From AcAMD-5 sp044343935 (lineage in GTDB: Bacteria; Actinomycetota; Actinomycetes; S36-B12; UBA5976), in contig JBIJDU010000023.1 in assembly GCA_044343935.1 (NCBI GenBank), positions 1 through 21,020 of the forward strand: a DNA stretch of 21,020 nucleotides, read 5' to 3'. Both the position numbers and the translations under genes were made by a program. The notes below the pieces were generated by a model. It made no database searches. It saw only the letters and a list, made by a program, of their open reading frames with translations, and was not told where the DNA came from. This document shows, piece by piece, positions 6,072-14,498 of the stretch. Within the stretch, counting starts at the first letter, position 1; the number at the start of each line of letters is the position of its first letter.

Positions 6072-7790
6072 ATGACAAAACTAAAGATTCCAACGCCGCT
6101 AAGTCATTTACCGCTAACAGACCCCGGCACACCAGTGCTAACCAGCGCACCAAAACTGATGTGGTGGCTCGCGATGGGAATGAAGCGGTTGCTATTTACT
6201 GGCACTTTTTTTGGCATTGTCGGTATTGGTTCCATGGCAGCCATGCCAGGATTTATCGGTCAAGCGGTGCAAGCAGTTTCAGATAACGAGCAACATCGAG
6301 TTAATTTATGGGCTGGCTTAATTTTGTTACTTGGTGCCTTTACGGCATGGACCACCATTATGCGACATCGACGCGCTCTTGCGATGTGGATTACCTGCGC
6401 ATCTAGGTTGCAGCAGTTAGTTGCATTGCAAGCAAAGAATTTAGGTGCTGATCTGCCTAGATATGTTTCAACTGGTGAAGTGGTCTCCGTCAACTCCAAC
6501 GATGTGGAACGCGTTGCACGTGGCTTTGATTTAATCCCACGATTTGTTGGCGCCGTAATTAGTTTTGTTGTGGTTTCAATCATCTTGGTTCGCGGCGCCC
6601 CAACACTGGGACTCTTAGTAGTTATTGGTGTGCCAATCTTGGTGATCGGTATTGCATTTTTAATTAAGCCGCTGGAAAAGCGCGAATCAGTGCAGCGAGC
6701 CAAGCTTTCTCGTGCCAGTGATTTGGCCAGCGACACCGTGGCTGGGTTGCGCGTACTGCGCGGCATAGGTGGCGAAGACGTGTTCGTGAATCGGTTTCGC
6801 GCAGCTTCGCAAGAAGTTCGATTTGCAGCAGTGCGGACTGCTCGCATGCGTGCCATCTTGCATGGGCTAGAAGTGCTGCTGCCAGGACTGCTCTTGGTTG
6901 GTGTGGTTTGGGGTGGTGGATTGTTAGTTGCTGCCGGTGAATTGAAAATTGGGGCATTGGTGGCATTTGCTGGCTATTCAGTTTGGATGGTGCTACCAAT
7001 TCAAACTATGGTTGAGTTTGCGCAGCGCTGGGCATCCGCATCAGTATCTGGTAAGCGAATTCTAAAATTACTCTCAGTAGTACCAGTTAATCAATGGGGC
7101 GGGCAGCAGTTAACTCAGGTGAGCTCCATTAAAGATCTGCGCTCTGGGCTAACAATTAATAATGGTGATCATTTAGTGGTAGTAACTGACCTTAGCAGCA
7201 ATACTGATGCCTTAGTTGATCGAATTGGTGGTTATCAAGAGTTGGAACAACTCGAACTCAATGACGTTCCGGCAAATACCTTCACGAAAGCATCGGTCAG
7301 AAATTTGATTTTAGTTCAGGAGAAAGATCCAGCAATTCTTTCCGGCACCATTGCTACTCATTTTGCGGTTATCAATTCAGGTCGAATTTCAGCTGCCCAA
7401 GCGCTGACCGCTGCTTCAGCTGATGACATTTTGGATTCACTTGATGGCAGGGGAATGAGTGCTGAGATTGTGGAGCGAGGCAGGACGCTTTCTGGCGGCC
7501 AGCGCCAGCGATTAGCGCTAGCACGTAGCTTGTATGTTGATCCAGCGGTTTTGATTTTAGATGAGCCAACTAGTGCAGTTGATGCACATTCTGAAGCAAG
7601 AATTGCAGATCGAATCAAGTCACTGCGAAACGGTAAAACAACCGTGATTTTTTCGAGTAGCCCGCTGCTATTAGATACCGCAACTAAAGTGGCATTAGTT
7701 GTTAATGATGAAGTTATTGCAGTTGGCACTCACCAAGAGTTGCTTGCGGGTAATTCCCAATATCGAGCTATGGTGGTGCGAGGCGAATGA
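6072..7790 (+). CDS. ABC half-exporter, subunit with degenerate Walker A and no switch histidine
   Basis: This 572-residue half-transporter has an N-terminal membrane domain of six predicted helices (about residues 30-330) and a C-terminal nucleotide-binding domain. The ABC signature is intact (LSGGQ, 473-477), as are Walker B with its catalytic glutamate (LILDEPTSAVD, Asp497, Glu498) and a Q-loop (VQEKDPAI). The Walker A P-loop is absent: where GxxGxGKST should be, the sequence reads VVVTDLSSNTDALVDRIGG (about 368-386). The switch histidine is replaced by Ser530 (VIFSSSPLLL). It can therefore supply a signature to its partner but probably cannot bind ATP normally itself. Related actinobacterial subunits beginning LPLxDPGTP share these losses, as I recall. 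No Shine-Dalgarno site precedes the ATG. The stop overlaps the partner's start as ATGA (7787-7790). The substrate is unknown. Confidence 0.93.
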   Translation: MTKLKIPTPLSHLPLTDPGTPVLTSAPKLMWWLAMGMKRLLFTGTFFGIVGIGSMAAMPGFIGQAVQAVSDNEQHRVNLWAGLILLLGAFTAWTTIMRHRRALAMWITCASRLQQLVALQAKNLGADLPRYVSTGEVVSVNSNDVERVARGFDLIPRFVGAVISFVVVSIILVRGAPTLGLLVVIGVPILVIGIAFLIKPLEKRESVQRAKLSRASDLASDTVAGLRVLRGIGGEDVFVNRFRAASQEVRFAAVRTARMRAILHGLEVLLPGLLLVGVVWGGGLLVAAGELKIGALVAFAGYSVWMVLPIQTMVEFAQRWASASVSGKRILKLLSVVPVNQWGGQQLTQVSSIKDLRSGLTINNGDHLVVVTDLSSNTDALVDRIGGYQELEQLELNDVPANTFTKASVRNLILVQEKDPAILSGTIATHFAVINSGRISAAQALTAASADDILDSLDGRGMSAEIVERGRTLSGGQRQRLALARSLYVDPAVLILDEPTSAVDAHSEARIADRIKSLRNGKTTVIFSSSPLLLDTATKVALVVNDEVIAVGTHQELLAGNSQYRAMVVRGE

Positions 7791-9622
7791 AAGATTTTGA
7801 TGCCAGCAAATTAGGTATTGCTACCTTTGATTCGCCGCCCAATGACACAACTCGAGTTGCGAAAGATTTTGGCTTGGATCGAGCTAAAGCAAGATTGCCA
7901 ATTGCTTCTGATCGCACGGTAAATAACGAATTGTTTACGCTGTTTAAATCTCACCGGGCGGAATTTGCAGTGGTGGCACTGCTTCAGATCTTTACGGTGA
8001 TCGCAGCCTTGGTTGCACCTCGCGCGTTTGGCAACATGTTGGAAGCCCTAAAAAATGGTGACGGTAGGGCAGCAGTTGTTAATACGGTGATAGTGATTGC
8101 AATTGCATTGACTCTACAAACCATCTTTGCTTATTTCACTAGAACTAAAGCTGCCATCTTGGGTGAATTTGTGCTGTCATCGCTTCGGGAGCGGTTTGTG
8201 CAGCGAGCAGTGCAACTGCCGCCAGATGCGATTGAACGTGCTGGTTCCGGTGAATTACTAAATCGCACCACAACTGATATCAATCACGTTACCTGGGCAG
8301 TTCGCGATGCCTTGCCAGTTATCACTATTTGTGTTTCCGAAATAGTAATTATTTCGCTGGGCATTTTCCTTACCGCACCAATTTTTTTAGCAGCTGCGTT
8401 AATTACACTGCCAGCAGTAGTTGCGCTAACTAGATGGTATTTGCGCCGCTCACCGCAGGCCTATCGAGTTGAGTCCTCGCTTTATTCGCAAGTGAATTCA
8501 GTTTTAGTAGAAACTGCTGAGGGTGGTCGAACGATTGAAGCATTGCAGTTAGGTGATGACCGATTAATTCGAACTCGCGCTGCCATTGGCCGGTGGTTGC
8601 AATGGGAGCAATACACACTTCGATTGCGCAGTAGGTGGTTTCCGGCAGTTTCGTTTTCATATATTGCCCCACTGGCAGCAGTGCTTTTAATTGGTGCTGG
8701 GATGTATCAAAATGGTCAAATTACGCTGGCACAGTTAACTGCGGCGCTGCTTTACACCCAGATGTTGGCAGATCCAGTTGAAGGTTTGCTGTGGTGGGTG
8801 GATGAATTTCAATCAGGCAAAGCATCACTTTCGAGATTGCTTGGCATCTACGAGGTGCCAGATCGCGAGATCAGACCGGCAGCACCAAAAGATGATCAAT
8901 TAGCAGGTGATCAAGTTCGCTATGCCTATCGCGCTGGTAAAGATGTTTTGAAAGGTGTTGATTTTGAAATTAAACCAGGCACCAGGTTGGCAATTGTTGG
9001 ACCAAGCGGTGCTGGTAAATCAACCTTGGGGCGCTTACTTGCTGGCGTTCAGCCACCCACAGCAGGGCGCGTCACGGTAGGAGAAGCAGAGATTGGGTAT
9101 TTACCAGTTGAGCAAGCTCGCAGTCACGTTGCCTTAGTTACCCAAGAGCATCATGTTTTTGTTGGCACGATTCGAGAAAATGTCGCGCTCGCATTTACGG
9201 ATAAATCAGATGATGAAATTTGGCAAGCGCTGATAGCAGTGAATGCCGATAGTTGGGTGCGCGATTTAACTGCCGGCTTAGATACTGAAGTTGGCAGCGG
9301 CGGCCATAAATTACTGCCGGCGCAAGCACAACAAATCGCGCTGGCGCGGTTGGTTTTAGCAAATCCGCGCACGTTAGTGTTGGATGAAGCCACCTCATTG
9401 CTAGATGCCAAAGCCGCGCGACTGCTAGAAGGATCGCTTAATCAGGTGCTGGATTCTCGAACTGTAATTGCAATAGCGCATCGCCTCCAAACCGCGCATG
9501 ACGCAGATTTAATTGCAGTAGTTGAGGATGGCGTAATCTCTGAATGGGGCTCACATGACCAACTACTGGCTGCCAATGGTGCGTATGCCGCACTATGGCG
9601 TTCCTGGCGCGATGAACATTAA
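7787..9622 (+). CDS. ABC half-exporter, partner subunit with intact Walker A but degenerate signature
   Basis: The 611-residue product has a type I exporter membrane domain (about residues 50-335) and a nucleotide-binding domain. Walker A is perfect (GPSGAGKST, 405-413), as are the Q-loop (VTQEHH), Walker B (LVLDEATSLLD, Asp533, Glu534) and the switch histidine (His565 in IAIAHRL). The signature is degenerate: LLPAQ (509-513) stands where LSGGQ belongs. Together with the upstream subunit, whose defects are the reverse, it should form a heterodimer with one working ATP site. The four-base overlap with the upstream gene suggests translational coupling and equal amounts. Exported substrate (drug, lipid or peptide) cannot be told from sequence. 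Confidence 0.94.
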   Translation: MKDFDASKLGIATFDSPPNDTTRVAKDFGLDRAKARLPIASDRTVNNELFTLFKSHRAEFAVVALLQIFTVIAALVAPRAFGNMLEALKNGDGRAAVVNTVIVIAIALTLQTIFAYFTRTKAAILGEFVLSSLRERFVQRAVQLPPDAIERAGSGELLNRTTTDINHVTWAVRDALPVITICVSEIVIISLGIFLTAPIFLAAALITLPAVVALTRWYLRRSPQAYRVESSLYSQVNSVLVETAEGGRTIEALQLGDDRLIRTRAAIGRWLQWEQYTLRLRSRWFPAVSFSYIAPLAAVLLIGAGMYQNGQITLAQLTAALLYTQMLADPVEGLLWWVDEFQSGKASLSRLLGIYEVPDREIRPAAPKDDQLAGDQVRYAYRAGKDVLKGVDFEIKPGTRLAIVGPSGAGKSTLGRLLAGVQPPTAGRVTVGEAEIGYLPVEQARSHVALVTQEHHVFVGTIRENVALAFTDKSDDEIWQALIAVNADSWVRDLTAGLDTEVGSGGHKLLPAQAQQIALARLVLANPRTLVLDEATSLLDAKAARLLEGSLNQVLDSRTVIAIAHRLQTAHDADLIAVVEDGVISEWGSHDQLLAANGAYAALWRSWRDEH

Positions 9623-9713
9623 GAGTTAGAACAGATGTGCATGAGTGAGGCTTGCTAGCTGTACGCTCCTAAGGTGAGATACAGTTTCGTTTTCAGCAGA
9701 AAGAAGTGATCCC

Positions 9714-11327
9714 GTGACGCGAATCATGCCTGGAACTGGGGTGGGCTCCGCTGCAGTTGTAGCGCCAGTTCATCGATTAGCAGATCGGCCAATCCAACCA
9801 CCGCCAACTAGGCGGAAAAAGGCAATTGAGGAAGAGATAGCCGCGCTCGAAGCAGCTGCCAAATTTGTGCAAGAGTTGCTGCAAGATCGCGCTGCCAGCG
9901 CAACGGGGGAGATCGCTGATATTTTAATTGCGCTATCGGCATTTGCAGCAGATCCAGCTTTGCTAATGGCGGCAAAAGCTGAGATAAACAATGGCTGGGA
10001 TTCACCAACGGCAATTAGTCGTGCCGCAACGAGTTTTGCGCAGATGCTCCAATCGGCAGGTGGCGCATTTGCTGAGCGCGCTGCTGATTTAGATGAAATT
10101 GCACTTCGAATTACAGCTCGGTTAACTGGTCAAGAATGGTCAGTTGAGTTACCAACTAGCGGCAGATTTGTGTTAGTTGCCGAAGATTTGACTCCAGCTG
10201 ACACTTCGCAGATTAATCCTAAAATTATTGTCGGCGTCATTACTCAAAAAGGTGGTCCAACTAGTCACACTTCAATTATTTGTCGCCAGATGGGCATTGC
10301 CGCGGTGGTTGGCTGCACACAAGCGTTAGAACTAAATAATGGCGATATGGTGCTAGTTGATCCAGTTGGGGATCGAGTTGTGGTGGATGGGGATCTGAGC
10401 GACGCAACTGAGGCATTACCAATTGTGGATCCGGACGTGCCGACCTTGATTCCGGTCTACGGAAATATTGGCAATCAAATAGATGCACGGAGTGTAGTTG
10501 CCATGCATGGCGCTGGTGTTGGTTTGTTCCGAACCGAGCTGCTTTATTTAGATGCGCAAACTGCACCGACAATTGCCGAGCAACGCAAGATATATGAAAG
10601 TGTCTTTAGCGAGTTAGGTAATCGACCTATCGTGATTCGAACCTTAGATGCCGGATCAGATAAGCCGCTAAGGTTTTTGAATCTGGCTGAAGAAGAAAAT
10701 CCAGCGCTGGGTGTTCGCGGCTGGCGCATTGCTGGACCGCAACCCCAGGTGATTTTTGATCAGTTAACTGCAATTAAGCAGGCAGCGGATGCAACTGGCG
10801 CTGATGTCCGAGTGATGGCGCCAATGATCTCAATACCGCAGGAAGCACATGCATTTGCTGCGATGGCGCGTGAAGTTGGCCTCAAGCACATCGGCATCAT
10901 GATTGAGACGCCAGCGATTGCCGTTGCGATAAGAGACTTGGCTGGGCATTTGGACTTTGTCTCAATTGGTACTAACGATTTAGCGCAATACTTATTTGCT
11001 GCTGACCGACAGCACAACGAGTTAGTTGATTTTCTAGATCCATGGCAACCAGCGCTGCTGCGCACCATTAAACGAATTTGTGATGATGCGGCCCGAATTA
11101 GTATTTCGGTTGGTGTTTGCGGCGAAGCAGCAGCAGATCCGCTGTTAGCAGTAGTGCTAGCTGGCATTGGAGTTAATTCAGTAAGTGCGGCAGCGCCAGC
11201 TATTCCTGGGGTGCGAACCAGATTAGCGCTAGCAGATATCAATCAAGCCAAGCAAGCGGCAGAGTTAGCTATGAAAGCATCTTCACCAACACAAGCTAAG
11301 AAGCTGGTTAAGTCACTGTTTAATTAA
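9714..11327 (+). CDS. ptsI: Phosphoenolpyruvate-protein phosphotransferase, PTS enzyme I-like
   Basis: Enzyme I takes phosphate from phosphoenolpyruvate and passes it to HPr. The 537-residue product has the N-terminal HPr-binding helical domain (PTRRKKAIEEEIAAL onward), the phosphohistidine domain with GGPTSHTSI (His185, the phosphorylated residue) and GIAAVVG, and the TIM-barrel PEP domain with RTELLYLD, GVRGWRIA, the signature IGTNDLAQYLFAADRQHNEL, and the active-site Cys469 in GVCGEAAAD. It is about 40 residues shorter than Escherichia coli enzyme I, mostly in loops. GTG at 9714 is the start, with only a weak AAGAAG ahead. No HPr or EII gene is nearby. It starts 91 bases after the ABC pair and overlaps carbonic anhydrase by four bases at its end. 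Confidence 0.92.
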   Translation: MTRIMPGTGVGSAAVVAPVHRLADRPIQPPPTRRKKAIEEEIAALEAAAKFVQELLQDRAASATGEIADILIALSAFAADPALLMAAKAEINNGWDSPTAISRAATSFAQMLQSAGGAFAERAADLDEIALRITARLTGQEWSVELPTSGRFVLVAEDLTPADTSQINPKIIVGVITQKGGPTSHTSIICRQMGIAAVVGCTQALELNNGDMVLVDPVGDRVVVDGDLSDATEALPIVDPDVPTLIPVYGNIGNQIDARSVVAMHGAGVGLFRTELLYLDAQTAPTIAEQRKIYESVFSELGNRPIVIRTLDAGSDKPLRFLNLAEEENPALGVRGWRIAGPQPQVIFDQLTAIKQAADATGADVRVMAPMISIPQEAHAFAAMAREVGLKHIGIMIETPAIAVAIRDLAGHLDFVSIGTNDLAQYLFAADRQHNELVDFLDPWQPALLRTIKRICDDAARISISVGVCGEAAADPLLAVVLAGIGVNSVSAAAPAIPGVRTRLALADINQAKQAAELAMKASSPTQAKKLVKSLFN

Positions 11328-11842
11328 GCATCAATTAAATCTAATTTGCCAGTCTCAACTTCATAAACAGCGCCCGCCACAACTACTCCGGTTTGCAGCA
11401 ATGGAAAGGAGCGGATGCGGTGCACATCAGAAATCAGCGCTGACTTTTGATCTGACACGGTGCGAAATTCAACACTACGCGTATCAACGCCATGGCTAGC
11501 AAAAATTTCAGCATGTAGTGCTGCTTCGTCACTTTTGGCCATCCGGCAATCAGTGTGGGGAACCACCAGAATTCGATTCACGCCAAGTAGGTAAGTTGCT
11601 AATACCAAAGTACGGAGCACATCCTCAGTCACTCGGGCGCCGGCATTGCGAATAATCTTCGCGTCACCCGCGCTCATGCCAGAAACAGCTAGCGGATTTA
11701 TCCGCGAATCAATACAAGTGACTATGGCTAATCCTTTTTTGGCGACACCAGTTAAATGGGTATGTTCAAATGATTTGGTGTAGTTGGCATTTGCGCTTAA
11801 TACATCAGCAAAATCGTCAGCCGGAAATACGGTAGAAATCAC
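11324..11842 (-). CDS. Beta-class carbonic anhydrase
   Basis: The enzyme interconverts CO2 and bicarbonate in the cytoplasm, supporting carboxylations and pH balance. The 172-residue product shows the beta-class zinc ligands Cys43 (VTCIDSR, with the Asp45-Arg47 dyad), His96 and Cys99 (VVPHTDCRM). RNAGARVTEDVLRTLVLA is the typical helix between them. The start is a GTG at 11842 with GGAG three to four bases ahead, closer than ideal; no better in-frame start is apparent. It lies 14 bases downstream of the FMN reductase on the same strand, probably one operon. Its stop and that of ptsI are interleaved within TTAA (11324-11327). Confidence 0.93.
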   Translation of the reverse strand: MISTVFPADDFADVLSANANYTKSFEHTHLTGVAKKGLAIVTCIDSRINPLAVSGMSAGDAKIIRNAGARVTEDVLRTLVLATYLLGVNRILVVPHTDCRMAKSDEAALHAEIFASHGVDTRSVEFRTVSDQKSALISDVHRIRSFPLLQTGVVVAGAVYEVETGKLDLIDA

Positions 11843-11856
11843 TTACTCCGCTCAAG

Positions 11857-12384
11857 TTAATTGATTGCAGCCACGAGTTTACTCATGGCTTGCTCAACTA
11901 ATTGGCGGGCTGGCTGGTCTATTAGATCGCCATTGCTATCAAATACGCCGCCAGAGTTGCCAATGGCCACCTCTGGCTCTTCAATTAAGGCTGCTTTGAA
12001 ATGTCCCATGACTTGACGCAGGTGCGGTTGCATCCGGGCGGTGCCGAGCTTGCCCGGCGAAGTTCCCATGATCAAAGTTGGCTTGTTCTCAAATGGGTTA
12101 TAACCAACTCTAGATAGCCAATCAAGCAGATTCTTAAGTCCGCCGGGAATGGACCAGTTGTATTCCGGGGATGCAATCATGACTGCATCTGCTTGATTAA
12201 TCTGCGCGGCAATAGCTAAAACTTGTTCGGAGGCCGGGCTAATATCGTCAAAGATGGAAATATCTTTCCAGTCGACCCAAGTAATCAACGTGTCACTTGG
12301 CGCAACTTCAGCTGCCGCTCGAAGCAGGTGGTGATTGCTAGAGCCTGGGCGTAGACTGCCACATATGGCCACAATAGTTTTCAT
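11857..12384 (-). CDS. NAD(P)H-dependent FMN reductase, flavodoxin-fold
   Basis: This family reduces flavins or quinones with NAD(P)H. The 175-residue form shows the phosphate-binding loop GSLRPGSSNHHLL (9-21) and the signature SPEYNWSIPGGLKNLLDWLSR (72-92), which contacts the FMN ring. I chose the ATG at 12384 (MKTIVAICGS) because the conserved first strand starts there and AAGGAA lies about ten bases ahead. The frame also opens at 12408 (MKIRNTPT added). It heads an apparent two-gene unit with carbonic anhydrase and is divergent from the DinB-like gene. The physiological substrate is unknown. Confidence 0.93.
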   Translation of the reverse strand: MKTIVAICGSLRPGSSNHHLLRAAAEVAPSDTLITWVDWKDISIFDDISPASEQVLAIAAQINQADAVMIASPEYNWSIPGGLKNLLDWLSRVGYNPFENKPTLIMGTSPGKLGTARMQPHLRQVMGHFKAALIEEPEVAIGNSGGVFDSNGDLIDQPARQLVEQAMSKLVAAIN

Positions 12385-12436
12385 GGTGGGAGTGTTCCTT
12401 ATTTTCATCTGAGCGCAACTTCACTAAGGTTTAGCC

Positions 12437-12883
12437 ATGTCAAACAATATTTTGGATTCATATGCTGCTGGGATTGCTCAGGTAGCAGATCTGCTTACTT
12501 ACGCTCCGGCTGACTTAGCCAATACACCAGCCGATGGCGGTTGGTCGGCAGCACAAGTGTTAGGGCATCTTGCAGATGCTGAGATTTCTATCGCGCTTCG
12601 AATCCGAATGATGTTTACTACCGATGACTATAAATTCCTCTCCTGGGATGAAGATTTATTTGCAAACCTAAATCCGAATCGAAACTCAATTGCCTCAGTT
12701 GGTGTGGTAACTGCACTGCGCCGAGCTAATTTAGATTTGATTGCTGGTATACCTGAAGCGGAGTTAACCCGAACTGGGTTTCGCCAAGATGGGACAGCGA
12801 TAACGGTAATTGATTATCTAGATCGCATGAACAATCACACTAGCGATCATTTGGCTCAAGCACTCAAGGCGCTGGCTGGCTAA
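12437..12883 (+). CDS. DinB/DUF664-family metal-binding four-helix protein
   Basis: The 148-residue protein has the DinB-superfamily layout: a helix with WSAAQVLGHLADAE (His44), a middle helix, and a final helix with DRMNNHTSDHLAQ (His134 and His138). The three histidines would form the metal site. Members include thiol-dependent transferases (mycothiol or bacillithiol linked) and many proteins of unknown role. The name is historical: Bacillus dinB is damage-inducible, but I see no LexA-type box here. TAAGG (12425-12429) lies seven bases before the ATG. The LysE-like gene starts two bases after its stop, so the pair is probably cotranscribed. Confidence 0.85.
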   Translation: MSNNILDSYAAGIAQVADLLTYAPADLANTPADGGWSAAQVLGHLADAEISIALRIRMMFTTDDYKFLSWDEDLFANLNPNRNSIASVGVVTALRRANLDLIAGIPEAELTRTGFRQDGTAITVIDYLDRMNNHTSDHLAQALKALAG

Positions 12884-12885
12884 CC

Positions 12886-13509
12886 TTGCCAAATGTTTAC
12901 TGGGCGTTTCTTATTAGCTCAATTATTATCATATTAATTCCTGGTCCATCAGTTATGTTTGTCATGAGCCGAGCAATTGCATTAGGCAAGAATGCGGCTG
13001 TTGCCACCGCAATTGGAAATGCACTGGGAACTTTTGTGAACGTTTTGGTGCTGGCAGTTGGTCTAGGGCCAGTATTAGAAAATTTCCCGATAGCACTGCG
13101 AGTCATTAGATATTTAGGTGCAGCATACTTAATTTATCTAGGTTATCAATCTATCCGAGATCGAAACAAAATCGCGCTCAATGTGTTTTCTGGCAGCGTC
13201 ATCCCGCTCCGTAAAATAATGCAACAGGGCGCAATTGTTGGTATCACTAACCCAAAAACAATTGTATTTTTTGCGGCAGTTCTACCACAGTTTGTGGTCA
13301 CTGATTATGGGTATGTCTGGCTGCAGTTATTATTATTGGGATTAGTTTTCTGTGTGTTAGGCGCAACATTTGATTCACTCTATGGATTAACCGCAGGATT
13401 GCTGCGCGATTGGTTTAGTCAAGCCGAACATCGATTAGCTCATTTAAGCAGTGCTGGTGGTGTAATGATTGTGTTGCTCGGGATTGCCGTTGCGTTGGGT
13501 TGGTTTTAG
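12886..13509 (+). CDS. LysE/RhtB-family exporter
   Basis: The 207-residue membrane protein is a likely amino-acid or small-metabolite exporter. The first helix carries the family pattern IPGPSVMFVMSRAIALG (about residues 18-34). About six membrane segments follow, including IRYLGAAYLIYLGYQSI and the conserved GITNPKTIVFFAAVLPQF. The likely start is a TTG two bases after the DinB-like stop; upstream reading is blocked by that stop and the next Met codon in frame (Met24) would remove the first helix. No Shine-Dalgarno site is seen, so translation probably depends on the upstream gene. The substrate cannot be assigned. Confidence 0.9.
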   Translation: MPNVYWAFLISSIIIILIPGPSVMFVMSRAIALGKNAAVATAIGNALGTFVNVLVLAVGLGPVLENFPIALRVIRYLGAAYLIYLGYQSIRDRNKIALNVFSGSVIPLRKIMQQGAIVGITNPKTIVFFAAVLPQFVVTDYGYVWLQLLLLGLVFCVLGATFDSLYGLTAGLLRDWFSQAEHRLAHLSSAGGVMIVLLGIAVALGWF

Positions 13510-13527
13510 TTTTCCACAATTGGAAAA
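13510..13527. repeat. Small inverted repeat after the LysE-like gene
   Basis: TTTTCCA-CAAT-TGGAAAA forms a seven-base-pair hairpin directly after the stop codon. It lacks a clear T-tract, so it is at best a weak terminator or an RNA-stabilising hairpin. Confidence 0.4.
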
Positions 13528-13532
13528 TTACT

Positions 13533-13562
13533 CTGCCAGAGATTAATTGGTGCTGACATATT
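13533..13562 (+). promoter_or_regulatory. Possible leaderless promoter of the DUF4192 gene
   Basis: CTGCCA (13533-13538) and CATATT (13557-13562) are 18 bases apart, each matching four or more consensus positions. The ATG follows the -10 after six bases, so transcription would start at the start codon. There is no Shine-Dalgarno site. The short palindrome CTCTGCCAGAG (13531-13541) overlaps the -35. Confidence 0.4.
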
Positions 13563-13568
13563 TGGTCC

Positions 13569-14498
13569 ATGACACCAATTCAAGTTGCTGGACCGGCATC
13601 ATTGATTGCCGCATTGCCTTATCTACTGGGATTTCGACCAGCTGATTCACTGGTTTGCGTACTTTTAACGCAAGATTCCATCACTGGCTGTGTTCGATAT
13701 GAATTAGATCAAAATCAATCCCAATTATTTGAATTAATTGCAAACACGCTGACCAAACATGAGTATGACGCATTGGTTGTAGTTGTAATTAGTGAATCTT
13801 TAAGTTATCCCACCCAAGAATTGATAGCAGCATTTGCGGCAGCTGAAATCTCGCTGCTTGATTTTCTAGTCACTAACTTAAATTCCTATCGCTCGGCATT
13901 GTGTCGCGATTTGACTTGCTGTCCTGAAACTGGAACTGAAATTACTCAAGCGCAGCGAGATTTATTGGCAGCACAGTTGGTGGCGAGCGGTCATGTTGCA
14001 GCTGAAAGTCGAGAACAGTTGGTGGCTCGATTAGATTCACAGCCGTTGCCAGAAATTGAGCTTGAAACTAGAGTGCAAATATTGACTGCAGCTGAACTTA
14101 TCGCCACACTTTCTAATTGGTATCGAGGCCCATTGTCAGGTTCGCAAATAGTTAGCATCGCTACAGCGCTGGCTGATCCGGAACTTCGAAATGATTTGGA
14201 GTATGAATTGTTTGACTCAGTAGCTGGTGAGCTAACTAAGCCAGAGCGATTGCGCACGGCAGCAGAGAACCTACGGCAGTGTGCAGTTTCGCTGCCAACT
14301 CAGGCGGCTGCCATGTCATACGGGGTATTGGCATTTTGTTATTGGAATTTAGGGGATTGGGTGTTAGCTCAGATAGCGGCATCTAAATCTTTAGCGCTAG
14401 ATAGCAGTAATTCGCCGGCCCGATTAACTAATCGATTGCTGCAGCAGCAAATAGATCCAGTAACCGCTAGAAGTCAAATATTCTCCAGTGCTGCTTAA
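13569..14498 (+). CDS. DUF4192 protein
   Basis: The 309-residue product is recognised by its opening, SLIAALPYLLGFRPADSLV, and by the C-terminal FCYWNLGDWVLAQIAASKSLALD region, which resembles a TPR-like helical pair. DUF4192 is widespread in Actinobacteria and has no established function. No signal peptide or membrane segment is obvious, so it is probably cytoplasmic. A CCPETG stretch (near residue 117) is the only cysteine-rich spot. It ends in a four-base overlap with the patatin-like gene, the two stop codons interleaved in TTAA (14495-14498). Confidence 0.88.
   Translation: MTPIQVAGPASLIAALPYLLGFRPADSLVCVLLTQDSITGCVRYELDQNQSQLFELIANTLTKHEYDALVVVVISESLSYPTQELIAAFAAAEISLLDFLVTNLNSYRSALCRDLTCCPETGTEITQAQRDLLAAQLVASGHVAAESREQLVARLDSQPLPEIELETRVQILTAAELIATLSNWYRGPLSGSQIVSIATALADPELRNDLEYELFDSVAGELTKPERLRTAAENLRQCAVSLPTQAAAMSYGVLAFCYWNLGDWVLAQIAASKSLALDSSNSPARLTNRLLQQQIDPVTARSQIFSSAA

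Noticed and set aside
6260..6856. 198-codon minus-strand open frame inside the first ABC gene
   Set aside because: It is antisense to the membrane domain of a clear ABC transporter and its composition is Ala/Arg/Thr-rich shadow sequence.
6072..7790. Treating the first ABC gene as a pseudogene because Walker A is missing
   Set aside because: The frame is intact, the signature and Walker B are well kept, the losses complement those of the partner, and the genes are translationally coupled.
12437..12883. SOS-controlled gene because of the DinB name
   Set aside because: I found no LexA-type box upstream, and most members of this family are not damage-induced.
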